From the NCBI GenBank assembly GCA_002007465.1, contig LNAC01000031.1, positions 7,290,069 through 7,354,068 on the forward strand: 64,000 nt of DNA, read 5' to 3'. Positions 1-13,092 of this stretch are shown in pieces. This stretch comes from Ailurus styani (taxonomy: Eukaryota > Chordata > Mammalia > Carnivora > Ailuridae). Position 1 is the first letter of the stretch; each line of letters begins with the position of its first letter. The translations under genes and the position numbers were made by a program. The notes below the pieces were generated by a model. It saw nothing but the letters and a program-made list of their open reading frames with translations, searched no databases and was not told the DNA's origin.

Positions 1-2600
1 TGAGAGGACTTTAAAATAATGAGATACTATTTTTTCTTAAATTATGGGCACACCTATATTCTCTATAGTTAGATTATTGTTGTCTTTAATTTCAGATAAA
101 AAAAGTTAGTGCACATAAAATTCTATCAATTTAAAGGACACCACTGGGACATCAAGCCAATGAAGAACAAACAAGCAAAATTTAAGAGTTACCAATTAGT
201 CACTTGACTTGTGGTGGAAATTCCCTACAGATTTTCCATATTTTTAAATTCAGCCAATTCCATATTCTATATAGAGTATGGAATAATTCCATAATTTAAA
301 TTTAGCTTTCTTACAATTTTTTTTCCAAGGGTTCTATCTAGAGTCACAGAATTACCTGGAATTCTTGAGAAAGTCCATAGCCCCTGAACTCTGAATGTAA
401 AATTATATGTTTCTGTGCATGTAATAATATTTTTAAAAAGTCAGAATATCAAAGGAATAGGTAGTTCTAAAATATTGAAGAAGCATTTGAAAGCATTTGA
501 ATTCCTTTCTTTTTCCCTGCCTACTCTCACCAGTCTCAGAATTCTAGCTCTCAGGTGGTAGGGCTAGCTATAATAATGTATTGAAGATGGGTTTCTGAAG
601 AATGGCCTCTTCCAAATATGTTATATAGTTTAAGTGAGGGTAGTCTTGTTTTTTGGAAGTGCTAATTTCTATCTTCATTTTACCTGATTCTGCTTTAACA
701 GTGATGTCTGCTTTGTAACATGGGCTTTAGCTAAGGATTTTATCACTTGGGCCAGTGGTTTTGGTCTTGATCCTTTCCCTAGATTGGTTGGTTCTGATTT
801 AAGTTGCCTAATTCCTCATCGTTGTGGTGATTTCAGTGACATCACTGGTCTACTCACTTTCTTACTCTTGCTTTGCTGCAGTACCTTATGATGTGGTTCC
901 CATAGCTTACTGTTAAAGATACTACAATTTATTTATACCCTTAAAATTTTCTGATCCTTAATCTTCCTAGAATTGACACTAATTTATACACTTCAACTCC
1001 ACTTCATTCATTAAACTTTCATTATATAGTAAGAACTGCACCAAAAGTTAGGAATATAAATATATAATGTGTTTCCTTCCAGAACTGAATTTTTATTAAC
1101 AAGAAAGAAACGTATACAGCTAGATAATAACAACACAATGTATTGTTGGTAACTGTAATTTTATAATTGTGTAAAGAGTGTCCTGGGATGTTCCTTGGAG
1201 AGAGTCTATCACTTTATCTGGGTGGGGGGAAAGAGAGTTGGTTCTTGAAATATGTCTAGGAAGGTATATAGGACTACAAGTTTTGAGCACCTCTCAGATG
1301 GGGAATTTTATCCTTTATCTCAGAGATCTGAAATGCCCATAATTGTCTAACAGACATAAGTACCATTGCTATTTGATAGCAAATGTCAGTATCATATCTT
1401 ACACATTGTTTTCTTTCCATTGGTTGGAAGTTTTAAATCTTTTCTTCATGTTAACCTGCAGTCTGGCATCATACATATCCCAGTCTGGCTACTAACTAGT
1501 ACTCTGAAACTACTAGCTCTATGAACCTTGATAAAATTAACCTCTATAGGTTTTATTTTCTTCAGTACAAATCAAAGTGTGAATTCCACTATTGCCCAAG
1601 TCACTTTCCCGAGTGACCAAATGAAGAAAAAATCAAAGATAAGTTGAAAATACAGTTTTTCAAATGTTAAAGTTATTCATCAATTTTAATAATTGTAGAT
1701 AATTGTATTTAACATCATCGGAATTTCCTAAGTCAATAAACAAATCATGCTACATTTTCCATTCCCTTGGATAGATTTCAACAGGATGAAATGGTGAAAG
1801 TCTCCCAGTTTAAGAAATAAATCTGTGTACCTTAAGAAAAATTATCACATTCAGATTTATTAAATTGTGTTCAAAGTATAATGGAATAAAAATTTGAATA
1901 GTTTTAAACAAATTTGATACTCCTAAGATTGTATTAATTTGTTACAAAAGAATATATGACATATTGTAATTTAAAGAAGTTCAATTGAAAGTCTTGTTTT
2001 AAACATATTCAGATGAGAGAAAATTGAGGCAGAGATAAAATCTCAAGTACATCTGAAAGTTTTCAGTTTGCTTTACTATGTGAGAGCATCCAAAATAAAA
2101 ATCAAGGTGAAATGATTTGGTTTGAAAGTGTCATGAAACCCAAAGGCAAATCTATATTTAGTATATTCTAGTGATCTTTTGAAAACAACTGGGATGACTC
2201 GTGTAATGAAAGGTAGTGTTAAGAATTCCTTGGAATTCTCAATATTTGAACTTTTTCTTACCTATATCTTCCTCCTTCCTACCCACTCTTTCTGCTCTTA
2301 ACATTTTTGTGTCCAAAGAATGGATAGGGACTAAGGCATTTTTGTATTCTACCCTTTAACTTTTATATTCCTATACTCCTTCAATTCTTATTAACACTAT
2401 TTAGCTATCACATGGATTTAAATTTATAGTTCTGAAAAGGCTTTTTTTAGATACTGAGATCAACATAGATGGGAGTAAGGAATCAGATGATAACTTTATA
2501 TTTCTGGTTTCACATAATCTTAGAGGTGAATCATTTAACTTCCTGAGACTTAATTGCTTATCTTTTTTAAATTTCATATTTAAAACTCTTGGTGATCTTA
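1..2600. other. AT-rich non-coding DNA without a gene
   Basis: No open frame with a recognisable product and no young repeat is seen here. About 1000-1200 has a loose resemblance to an old L2 in reverse orientation, too decayed to call firmly. The rest looks like unique intergenic or intronic sequence. Confidence 0.6.
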
Positions 2601-2604
2601 GTTA

Positions 2605-2690
2605 ACTTGTTTATTTAACAATTATGTATTAGGTGCCTCCTAAGTGCCAGGTACTGTACAGGACACTCACACAATCACAATTTTGAAATA
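2605..2690 (-). mobile_element. Possible L2/MIR 3'-end fragment
   Basis: The stretch around 'taggtgcctcctaagtgcca' followed by 'ggtactgtacaggac' matches the reverse complement of the shared 3' end of L2/MIR elements (gtgcctggcacatagtaggtgctcaat-like). It is short and diverged, so the family is not certain. Confidence 0.5.
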
Positions 2691-3033
2691 GCTGAGACCA
2701 CTATTTAAACTGAGTGATCCAATGAGATTTTGCTCTGTTCTCTTACTCCATTGCAAGAGAGAGGACAAGAGTCAGATCATCTTATAGGACAGGTCAAGGT
2801 GACAGGTTTATTTCTTCTTTCTGTCTGTATAAAATAGGACAATTACTTATATGTGACATTATTAATTTACATGAAATATTGTTACTGGAATCAAAACAGA
2901 GAATTCTGACATAAAACCAAATTAAAGTTACCTTTTGTTCTGCTTCAATTGAAAAAGCGGTTTTCTGGATTTTTTTTTCCTCTTGAGAGTTTCTGAAATG
3001 TATTAATCCATATTTTTAAATGTTTTGGTTTTA

Positions 3034-3248
3034 TTTTTTTTTATTTTAATTTTTTTTAAGATTTTATTTATTTATTTCACAGCGGGAGCGAGATCACAAG
3101 GAGGCAGAGAGGCAGGCAGAGAGAGAGAGAGGGGGAAGCAGGCTCCCTGCCGAGCAGAGAGCCCGATGCGGGCCTCGATCCCAGGACGCTGAGATCATGA
3201 CCTGAGCCGAAAGCAGAGGCTTTAACCCACTGAGCCACCCAGGCGCCC
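3034..3248 (-). mobile_element. Can-SINE, complete, young
   Basis: Full-length carnivore tRNA-Lys-derived SINE in reverse orientation: T-rich/ATTT tail complement at the left, purine-rich gagaga tract, then the tRNA-related head ending in 'gagccacccaggcgccc' at the right. A perfect 15-bp target-site duplication, aatgttttggtttta, lies at 3019-3033 and 3249-3263. The perfect duplication argues for recent insertion. Short open frames across it are SINE translation, not genes. Confidence 0.96.
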
Positions 3249-3263
3249 AATGTTTTGGTTTTA

Positions 3264-5793
3264 GAATAACCCATTTTGCTAGACACTTTCCCAATAATTT
3301 TTAAATTCATGTTTATTTTTAAAGCAATATAATCCATGTGTTTCTATTTCATTTCACTTTATCTTTCCAAATGTAGTTGGCTCTGAGTGTACCAATGGAG
3401 AAGGAGCTTCTTTTATTGGGTGTTTGAACTACTTTAAAGAAATAACAATTTGCCAAGAAGTAAAGTAACTTCTGAAAGTTTGATGGCCTTGGTATCTATG
3501 AAACACATTTAACTAAATTTATTCAAGCACTTAGTTCAAGAATCCTCTCAAAAGAAAAAACTGCAGATTGAACTAAATCAAGATCTTGCATTCTTTTCCT
3601 TTTCAAACTGTATGGACCTAATGTCCAGATATTCATAATCTGATTGAACAACTTTCTTCCTATCTGTGTTTTAGACAATAAAAAAGAAATATATTACTAT
3701 AGAGACTCAGATTGAGAATAACAATTGCTGAATATGAATAGGAGGAAAATACTATTTTTTCCACATGCCAGTGAATATTAAGCAATTAACATAAAAGTAA
3801 GAAGAAAGCAATCTGCCTTTTCAAAATAAGTGGCATGAACTTTCCCATACTTTGATTTATCCACTGAATACAAACAACTTTAAAATTTTCCTTGTTTTCT
3901 TCCCTAAAGGAAACTTTCCTCCAGGTATATGCATGTTCAAACAGTAACAAAAATACCAACAAAGACAACAAAATTCCTTCACTGTTCCTTCATTAGATAC
4001 AAGCTATCATGTTGTAAGAACTCTTGTTGTAAGATACAGACCTATGTACAAACCCAAGCTCTACCATTTACAAACTGCTTGACCTAAAAAAAAAAAATTA
4101 ACTTCCCAAGACATTGAATATTATTTTTTTGGTACAGGCAATTATATCTGAGTTGTAAAAATGGAGAAAGCTACTTAAAACATTTTATTTCCCCCCTTCC
4201 TTTCTAAAATGTATCCTATTTAGTTCTATTTGTTGATGGACTGCCAGATACTAGCTGAGTCCTTTAAACCATGTATCTATAGTGGTTCAATTTAATAATA
4301 GATATTTTAAAGGAAATATTTAATTACTGCTCTACTTCTCTCAGTTTGTATGCCATTTTCCACACCCAGATCCTCACATTCTTTTCACTATCATTCAAGT
4401 TTTTCAGTGCAACTTAGTATTCCTAAAGTTAAAGTATTGCTACTTTGGAGGGAGTATTTTCTTTGACGGACTGGAATTTTAAATAGTCTTTAGTTGGTAT
4501 TTGTCTTCTTTCAAAGTCTGAATTTTGATCAAAATTAATTTCTCATTTAAAGATCTGAAATAGCAGCAGGCAATTTGGACTGTTGGCAAAACTAAAAAAA
4601 AATAAAGCAATTTTATGTGATTCCTGATGGGGAGAAAAGTCCCTCAGGCAATATTTGAGTAATTAAAAATCAGAAAGAATAACAAAAGGTAACAAAGAAA
4701 ATATGCCAGCTGTCTTTTGAGGAAGATTCTTGGAAGCTGCCACAAAATCTTGTACCTATATATCACTGGCCAGAATGTAATCACAAGGCCACACCAAGCT
4801 CTTGTGAGCACTTAGAAATGGAATCCGAATATCCATGTACCCAGCTTTTTACTTATCAGAACAGGTACTGGGAACAATGTGTTCTCTTGCCTCATGATCC
4901 AAATCTGGTTCTTTTAAAAATTTTCTAAGATACTTCCTGCTCAGTAAGTTTAAGGCAATGTAGGAAAAGAAACTTCTTGTTTAAAGAACTTAACCCTTCA
5001 CTATATGTGAAATCTCTATTAAAATAAATGGAGAACACACATATTTAGTAAAAATATAAATGGGTAAAAATACATCCTGTTTTTTACTGTTTATAATTAT
5101 CATTTTTACTCTTTTATAAAAGAACAATTACATGATCAATTCTTCCTTGAAACTGCCATGATCTATCTCTCTTTGGCCTTCTTAGTCCTGCTCTAACTAA
5201 ATATTTCCTTCTATATTTCAGTCTTATTTTCAATTTTCATGTACTTATTTTCTACTTCTATATTCTAATTTTAAAATATTTATCAAAAACCCATCTTTAT
5301 CTTTTAGGAAAATAATGATGGAAAATATATTCACTTTCTGTTATATATTTGCTAATTCACATTATAAACTCAATAAAATATCTATTTAACAAGAAATAGT
5401 TTGGTTTACTTGCTAAGGAGAATACAAAAGAAAGAAACAGCACAATTCATGTTCACATTTTTGGGAGGTGACACTTATATGCACAAAAATGTAATGAGCA
5501 CTATAAGAACTTAAATGTTTCCATGCTAAAATTGGGGAGAAAGACTAAAATCTTACAAGTGTTCTTGAGTAAAAAAAAAGCAAAAGGAGTATGGAAAGTC
5601 ACTTAAAAGTATGGTTTTGAGTGTGCTTTGAAGGAGAGTTAGGTAGTCAAAGAAGAAGGAGTAGATAAGAATGACCTCGACAGTTAAGAGAGGTAGGAGT
5701 GAGCAAGACAAACACCTGGTTACTGAAGGTTCTCTTTATACTAAAGGTTGAGAGTAAAAGTAATTTCACTTGAGGTGTGGATAGAAAGCCTTC
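3264..5793. other. AT-rich non-coding DNA without a gene
   Basis: No gene or confident repeat seen. Short frames such as 3786-3971 (minus) lack any recognisable domain. About 5450-5720 has a loose L2-like look (reverse orientation) but is too diverged to assign. Confidence 0.55.
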
Positions 5794-5809
5794 AAAAATG
5801 TGAAGAGTT

Positions 5810-6000
5810 GGGCGCCTGGGTGGCTCAGTGGGTTAAAGCCTCTGCCTTCGGCTCAGGTCATGATCTCAGGGTCCTGGGATCGAGGCCCGTATCGGGCTCC
5901 CTGCTCAGCAGGGAGCCTGCTTCCTCCTCTCTCTCTGTCTGCCTCTCTGCCTACTTGTGATCTCTCTCTCTCTCTCTTCGTCAAATAAATAAATCTTAAA
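5810..6000 (+). mobile_element. Can-SINE, complete, young
   Basis: Intact head with polymerase III box A-like tggctcagtggg at 5821-5832 and box B-like gatcgaggc around 5878-5886, CT-rich tract, caaataaataaat and short A tail. Flanked by a 16-bp duplication, aaaaatgtgaagagtt at 5794-5809 and aaaaatatgaagagtt at 6001-6016, with one difference. The two boxes are inherited from the parental tRNA and are the internal promoter of the SINE. Confidence 0.96.
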
Positions 6001-6099
6001 AAAAATATGAAGAGTTTACCATTCTTTCCAAGCTAAACTCAAGTCAATTTTTAAATGACTTAAATTTTAGATTGGTGTTGGATATGCAAGAAATTTGTG

Positions 6100-7400
6100 A
6101 AGATAGTGGGAATTTCCCTATACCTACCTCCATTTCCTCTATTATTAATGTTTTATAACATCATGGTACATTTATCACAATTATTGAACCTATATTGATA
6201 TACGTTATTTTTAAGGTCTTAATCGATTTTTGACACCTTTGAGGAGCACCAGTAGGTATTTTGCAGAATGATTCTCAATTGGGATTTATTAGGTTTTTTT
6301 AAAATCATAATTAGACTTGAGTTATGATTTTGGGAGACCTACTACAGAATTAAAATGCCTTTCTCATCACATCACATCCTATCAAAGGTACAAGCCCTCA
6401 ACAGGATTTGTCACCATTGATTTTAGCCTCGATTCACCTACCTCACTGAGGTAAGGTTTATTGGTTTCTCCACTGTAAAGTTACTCTTTATGCTACTTTC
6501 CATATTCTACTCCTGGGAAGGAAGTCATTGTCTGCAGCCCATAGTTGAATAATAGAGAGTTATGCTCCTTTCCCTTGAAAAGAGTGTATTTGCAATTCTT
6601 CTGCATGGGAGATGTATCTCCTCTCCCACTTACTAAATAATTACATAATTGTGGATAATTATTTTATTCCTTAGGTTATAATCCAGTAATAGAGCAAGGA
6701 AAACTATCTTTTATACATGTGTACCTTGGTTACATTTATAATCACTTACATGTATCTTTTAATATTTTTGTATTTTTTATATATATATTAAGGAAAATCA
6801 GCATTTTGATGTGTCTATACTGATATACAACTAATATACACAACTTCAGTGCATTACCATATGGATTCTAGCCTCTCCCATTGGTTATCTGTAACCCTCT
6901 ACTCCAACATTAAGAAACCTGGCTCCTTCCCTCTGACATCCAGTTATTGAATTCCAGTATACATTTCTCACAGCATTAGAATTATTAACTCCTACTCCTA
7001 TGGAAAACAGTCAACTAGAGTACAGGGCTTTTGTTTTATTTCCTTTTGCCTTTAGTCCTACAGTCTTCCTTCTTTTCCAAAGTTACTATTTTCAGCAGCT
7101 TTTCTCCACCATCTTCAGTGAGGTTATATCATAAATTTATATTATAGTTAGATTTCTTTATTGCAGTCTGCATTTCATCCTGGAACCCTTCAATCTCCTA
7201 AATATTTTTTTATTTGTATACATTAAGGGTGACTTTTTGTGTCATGAAGTCTTAGGGGTTTTAGCAAATGGTTCATGTCATGTATCTACGTTTATGGTGT
7301 CCTATATAGTATTTTCAGCACTATAAAAAAATTAAAGGAAAATTTGTGCTTTGCCTACTCAACTCTCCTTTCCTCCCAAAGCCCTGGATGCCTCGAATAA
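6100..7400 (-). mobile_element. Old L1 (L1M-type) 3' UTR debris
   Basis: Read on the plus strand the text follows the reverse complement of ancient mammalian L1 3' ends: 'gtttctccactgtaaagtta' near 6460 and the 'cattaagggtgactttttgt', 'catgtcatgtatctac' series at 7220-7330 are recurring phrases of that family. The same phrases recur near 51.5 kb inside another L1. No ORF2 portion is left. Boundaries are approximate, and there may be more than one fragment. Confidence 0.6.
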
Positions 7401-8216
7401 AATCAATTCTTAAGGTTAATTTTTATAAAACTATAATAGAAAAATTAAATATTTATGATGCTGGAATACTTGATTAATTTTTACCTTATGGCTACAAATA
7501 ATAATAGAAAAATTATTTCATATTCTTAGAGTTTAAAGACTTTAAGGTGTATTTCAGTAAAATAGTTCCTCTATACCAGATTTCCCACATTGTTTAAATC
7601 TCTCCATGGTAGTGTAACGTTGGCTTTTGCATGCAACAACTAAATAGAACAGTGCAATATTCGTCATATGTGGAAATTTTAATTCAGTCATTGAAAACTG
7701 GAAGCCACAGTTTGTCAAATAGGTTTGTTTAGGATCCTAGTCAATACTAGCAAATATTGCACTAAATTTCATGGAATATTCTCAGAAGAATTTTAAATTT
7801 TCTTTTTTCTCTCCCATTTTTCAGTATCGGAAATTTCACGCAATTTGGAAATCTGATGTTAACAATAAGGATACACACACACACACACACATCCTACCAC
7901 CACACATTTCTGTCACATTTATCAAATAAGACTATACATATTGTAGAGATTGCACATGTGGTTTTACAGTGATAGCCATATAGCTTTATTCAGTGGAAGG
8001 AATTCGAAGAATACTGTAGGACTTGATTTCTAACAAGAAAGTGATATATTTTGGCAATAAGTCTCATACACTAGCTTGTCTTAAATGTCTCAATACTGTC
8101 TTTGAAATGATTCAGGTTGTCCATAATTATACTTAAGGGGTTAACAAAATACTTTTGTAAAACCCATTCTAAGACTCAAATGCATTGTCATTTAACATGT
8201 TGATATGTGTTCCTCT

Positions 8217-8217
<1 letters not shown>
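7401..8217. other. Non-coding DNA without a gene
   Basis: AT-rich sequence with no recognisable gene. It holds only a short AC run (listed separately). Confidence 0.6.
7872..7891. repeat. (AC)n microsatellite, short
   Basis: About ten uninterrupted AC dinucleotides. Likely mildly length-variable. Confidence 0.9.

Positions 8218-8218
<1 letters not shown>

Positions 8219-8262
<44 letters not shown>
8219..8262. repeat. (AC)n microsatellite, long
   Basis: About 22 uninterrupted AC units in a mostly unique surrounding. Read backwards it yields a CVCVCV peptide in an apparent open frame, which is an artefact of the repeat. Long pure AC tracts are usually polymorphic. Confidence 0.97.
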
Positions 8263-8266
<4 letters not shown>

Positions 8267-10480
8267 CAGCACCTTCAGAGATGTTTACAGATAACCCCGT
8301 TTGGGCCCAAGTTAAGCTGTTTGGCCAAGTATGTTTTATACGCCACTGATGTATTACTATGCTATGGTTCCTAAATTTCTGATACAAGGAAATGGCTTAG
8401 GAAGAGAACACACCAAGGCCTTAAGTGTTTAGTAGTGTTGGGTTGGGGAGTAGAGGGACATCAGGCACATAAAGTTTGAGTAAGAGAGTAGCAGGTGAAT
8501 GGGGCATATTTCATCTTGAAAATCCTTCATTTCTCATCCAGGTTAAGAACCCCTGTGTAATCATAGCTCAGTGGTAGATGTGGCAGAACACACAGGGCTA
8601 CATCAACTCCACCAGAGACCAAAGTGTCATTACTTGAAGTGGTTGCTCTTGGAAAACAAACAGGCATGCAAACTAGGGAGCTATTCTGACCTTCTACACT
8701 TTGGTCCCCGGAAAGGCCTTTTTTTTTTTTTTAAGGTGGAAACTATTGATTTCTTATATCAGCAAGATACATATCACAGCTAGTTGTAAATTGCCCATGA
8801 TTCCCTGTATTATTTTCCCCAGGGAGGCTTCTGTAAGGGGAAACTGATGATTTCAACTTTTCAGGTATGAAGTTACCCTTAAATTATCTCCTTTATGGTC
8901 TTAGTCCATACTGTGTCAATAATAGGAAAACAAAAAGGGAACGTAGTTCAAGCATATAAAGAAAGGATATTTTCTAAAAAGAAGAGGACAAAAAAAAAGT
9001 ACTTGACTATGTCTGACTACTTTATATACACCTCAATGTTATTTTTCTCCATGAATATAGGAATGCTTTATGTACCAATGAATACACACATTTGTAATAA
9101 GACAAGATTAACTCCCTACTGGATTCCTAGTCATTGTTATCATCTATAAGTATAATACAGAGTTGGAATGTGAAAAATATCCACATATTATTTCCTTTTC
9201 TCATGCAATTATTCTAGCTTTCAAATACCTCCTTTTGTGCTATCTTAGAATAACTTTTGTCCAGAGTAACTCCTTTAAAATAAGGTAATTAAGAATTCAG
9301 TGGGGATAAAAGAAAAAAGTGAAAATCAACCCAAATATACTGATCAGTTTATTTACTACCTAATTTTTGAAAAATGGTGGTTTTGGGGTGTCAGTCTAAT
9401 ATGTAAGGAATACAGAATTTGATTACTACAAGAATTCAGAATAATGTTTAACGAAGTAGCATGTACATCACACTAATACTTTTTTGAACTCTTATATAAT
9501 TTGGTGTATCTCAAACAGAGGACACTTATCCTATCCATTTCTATGTACTTTTATGATCTTTATTTTTCACTGAGTAGCTTACATTTCCAGATGCTTTCCC
9601 TTTTACTCATATGATTTCCAGCAACAATGCATCTCTACTCTGGCCTGCTAATAACCATAGCAAATAGAAAGTACCTGTATAAAGTGTGTATTTGTACAAG
9701 TCCTACAGACTGATTGTTTCAGGGGCCAGTGGCATGACTTAATCATGGTGGCCCAGGTGATACAACATTCTCATTAGACTGATTTGACTCCAGTAGGATT
9801 GTGAATGTAGTCGGCCCAATTACCATGGGTGGGAATTTTATTTAAGGGAAATCAGGCTGCAGAAATCAAAAGATGGGCAAATAGATGACTGGCAGAGACA
9901 TCGTATATAGGCTGTGATATTTTGAGAAATGCAAAGTGTTGGAAGTTGATGTATGTATGGATTCAACTGTACTTATTTAAAAACTAGTTTTCCCATAATT
10001 TACTGATCACACTATTATGAAATGAGAGCAAAAGTTTTAGAAGGAAAAAAGTGCAAACTGAGCTTAAAAGTGAAGGAACTAATTACTAATTTCAGCATTA
10101 CCACTGAGCTGGGCCAGACTCTTTGAGTGGTCAAAAGAAGAGATTCATTACATCATTTCTAGGTCTCTTCCACCTCTTTGACTCCATAATCCATGAATAC
10201 TGTTAGTGACCTATAACAGTGTATGTCTGAAGGAGTTTAAACCAGATGGGTGGCCTCATGCGATCTGCACAGTTGAGGATGAAAGACTTATTATATTTGG
10301 GAGGTTTCCAAAGTTTACGCATTATCCCAAGGGCTTGTGTTTTTATTCATATTTTCCTTATAATTTGTTGTAATTACTCAATAATTTTAAACACCACCCA
10401 AAATAGGCATTACAAGATTGCATTTTCATTTTAGTTTGCCTAGTTGTTGCATACCTAAAGAAAAATAAATAAAAACCCTG
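8263..10480. other. Non-coding DNA without a gene
   Basis: No recognisable coding region, RNA or confident transposon. Short open frames at 8571-8783, 8895-9149 and 10246-10434 (all plus) have no recognisable domain and include low-complexity K/F runs from poly-A/T tracts; I treat them as chance. Confidence 0.55.
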
Positions 10481-10489
10481 AAAAGCAGC

Positions 10490-11110
10490 CAACTCAAATA
10501 CTGCACACCTGGCTCCCATTTGTTATAAGATTATCACTGAAAACAAAGATTCTTGACTTTTACAACCTTCAATCCTGTGGCCTCCTCAGCAATCCTCCCA
10601 CTCTAATCTGGTGGAAACTGAACCAAGAACAAAAGAAACCTCTCAAAAAGATCCATGCTATGATCTTCATATTAACGTCTCCCTCTCCTGGCCCCTGAAC
10701 TCAATGACAGCATTTAAAACAAAGGTATAAAAAAGGAAATGTGACAGCAAGAAGCATGTTGGGTTTCTTCCACCCTCCCACCCGTGTGTAACGATAAATC
10801 TAAAATACGACAAAAACATTTTCCTTTGGCAGGAGGGTTTTCTTTTCTTTTGGAGACACCAAGGCTCTATAAAAGAAAAACATTTCTCTCGAGTTCTTTT
10901 GGTTTTAAAAATGTTTAAGTTTCTTAAATATGCAATTGGATTAGAAATCATGAAGAACAACACAATAGAACAGACTGCCAGAAGGGCTGCCTGCTGCCTA
11001 GGTGTGTCTACATTTAACCATTCCATTTTGCTCCAGCTCTAAATTGTAATTTCTAATTACAATAGGCTTGCCAGGTTCACTGGGCGTGTGAAGAAAGTAA
11101 ACACAGACAA
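10490..11110. other. Candidate conserved non-coding block (unproven)
   Basis: This block is free of visible repeats and less homopolymer-rich than its surroundings. It ends near a 9-bp inverted repeat, ATTGTAATT-TCT-AATTACAAT, at 11043-11063, which contains a TAATTA homeodomain-type core (11054-11059). The 119-codon open frame on the minus strand (10667-11026) has no recognisable domain. A distal enhancer is one possible reading. Conservation cannot be judged from one sequence. Confidence 0.3.
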
Positions 11111-12240
11111 CAGTTCTAAATACAGAATTCTATTAAAAAAGACCCCAAGTTCATTCAGACCAACTTTCTGGATCTAACTCTAACTGCTCCTCAAGTATCC
11201 CAGATATTTTTTTTCTTGAAAGGTCTAGATGCATATATTTGAATAATAACCTCATCTCATTTAAAAGCATCCACATATCTGGAAATCTTTACTGAAAGGA
11301 AATTTTGTGTTACAATTCCTGTACAGCTATTTTGTCTTTTTAAAGCCCATTAAAAAATCAATCTCATTATATATGGAAAACTGTGATATTGTATTCTTCA
11401 ATGCTACACAAATTGTTCAAATATATTAGGAATTGTCTAATATAAACTAATAGCACCCCACACTTGGACCAGCCTTGATAATCTGGTAAACTAATCAGAT
11501 GTGCCGAGCCCAGGCAGAGGATAAAAATCTTTTTCTTTTATTTTCTCTAAAAGATTTTAGATACGCTGCATCTGAACTCCTTCTCTTAATATGACGAAGA
11601 ACTGCTGTTAACTATTGCAAGTAGTCTAACCATGACACAGGACAGCTGAGTGAATAGTGGGTCTAAGGATTCTAAGTGATTAGCGAAAGACAGTGGGAAA
11701 TGGGTGAAATTCCACCACAGTGCTTAGGGGGAACTTGAAACATGGAAGTTAAGTAGGTGTGGAGGTGTCTCTTATAGGAGTTGACCATGGAGGAAATGCT
11801 GGAGGTTAGCATGAATAGATATGATACCTGGTGATTATTAGAGGACTTAATTTTGCATGGAAAATAAACCCATGAAGATGGCTTTCAAACTTAGTGTTTT
11901 GTAAAAGTTCTAAAATCAACCCTCTTCTCACTTAAGTGTATATGCTTCATGACTGAGTCAGAGGATGAGAAACTGTAATAAAATTATTAGAAAGGTAAAT
12001 TGAAATAGATGAGCTTAATATTTGATGACTATTATACCCTGGTATATCCTTTTAGGATGAGTTAATGGATGGGTGGTAGGTGAGGGAATGAGAAGAGAGA
12101 ATAAAATTTTTCCCGAAGTTTGGCTATAAAGAAAAAGAAGAAGATGGGAAATGCAGGAAAGGTAACAGGTTCTAAAAGTTCTGCTTGTGTTATTTCTTGT
12201 TGGTTGAGGAGTCTTTAAAGATGGAATACTGGGTTAAATC
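11111..12240. other. Non-coding DNA without a gene
   Basis: Nothing recognisable apart from general AT-rich sequence. No open frame of note. Confidence 0.55.
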
Positions 12241-12244
12241 TTTG

Positions 12245-12665
12245 CCAAAAAGGACCACAAAGAATTCCCGCCTCTTATGATTTTCATGAAGACCCATAAT
12301 CTAGTTCCTTTGACCTTGAGTCTGAGCTGGACTTATGACTTGGATTGACCATTATAGTGTGATGAAAAAGACATTTTTCAAACTTCTACTACTAGACTTA
12401 GACCTTTAGCTTCTACTTTTACCCTCCTGAGATCAAGCCTCCATATACAGAGGCTCAGGCTTGCACACGGAGAGAGAGATTTGAGGAGCCTCCAGGTAGT
12501 GGAGGCACCATATGTTAGTGAAGCCATCTTGGCTATATTTTTTTTTAACTTTGTTTTTGTTTTAACTTGTTGAGCTAGTGGCATAAGTAACCACAACTTA
12601 ACACCACATAGAGGAAAGACTAGTTGTCCATGATGTTTCCAAATTGAGAGCAATTAAATCATTGT
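12245..12665. mobile_element. Possible old MaLR/ERVL-type LTR remnant
   Basis: The run from 'gagctggacttatgacttgg' (about 12326) through 'gagcctccaggtagtgg' to the 3' part with 'aacttgttgagctagtgg' (about 12565) resembles the diverged LTR class with 'gggctggacttagtgactt' and 'gtttaagccactaag' phrases. No clear TG...CA ends were found. The 12378-12653 minus-strand frame overlaps it and is not credible as a gene. Confidence 0.35.
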
Positions 12666-12683
12666 TTTAAACTCTCTTTTGAG

Positions 12684-12897
12684 GGGCGCCTGGTTGGCTC
12701 GATGGGTTAAGCCTCTGCCTTCAGCTCTGGTCATGATCTCAGAGTCCTGGGATCGAGCCCTACGTTGGGCTCTCTGCTCAGCAGGGAGCCTGATTCTCCC
12801 TCTCCCTCTGCCTGCCTCTCTGCCTACTTGTAATCTCTCTCTCTCTCTCTCTGGGTCAAATAAATAAATAAAAATATTTAAAAAAAATTAAAAAGAA
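12684..12897 (+). mobile_element. Can-SINE, complete
   Basis: Head ggcgcctggttggctcgatg with several substitutions relative to its neighbours, CT-rich tract, caaataaataaataaa, then an A-rich tail. Flanked by tcttttgag at 12675-12683 and 12898-12906 as a short target-site duplication. It sits just outside the 3' end of the long antisense L1. Confidence 0.93.
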
Positions 12898-13092
12898 TCT
12901 TTTGAGATACCATACCATTCAATGCACATACCATACAAGTCACACATTTAAGTAACAACTCAATGTTTTTTAGTATATACAGAAATGAGTGCAGCCTTCA
13001 TCACAGACAATTTTGGAACATTTTAATCACCCCCAAATTGAAACCTCATGCCATTTAGCTATCATTCCCTGTGATTTACTCCTTTATGCCCC

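Noticed and set aside
5810..5900. tRNA-like head with A- and B-box
   Set aside because: Part of the SINE, which is derived from a tRNA gene; no functional cloverleaf, and it is repeated many times.
5748..5988. Overlapping open frames with GAWVAQWVKASAFGSGHDL-like peptides (also at 3077, 12679, 21103, 32577, 45610, 47112, 62322)
   Set aside because: These are translations of Can-SINE heads and recur wherever a SINE lies; they are not genes.
8169..8387. 72-codon frame with a CVCVCV tract
   Set aside because: Produced by the (AC)n microsatellite.
10667..11026. 119-codon minus-strand frame
   Set aside because: No recognisable domain or gene context; mixed composition typical of chance frames. 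Kept only as part of a possible non-coding conserved block.
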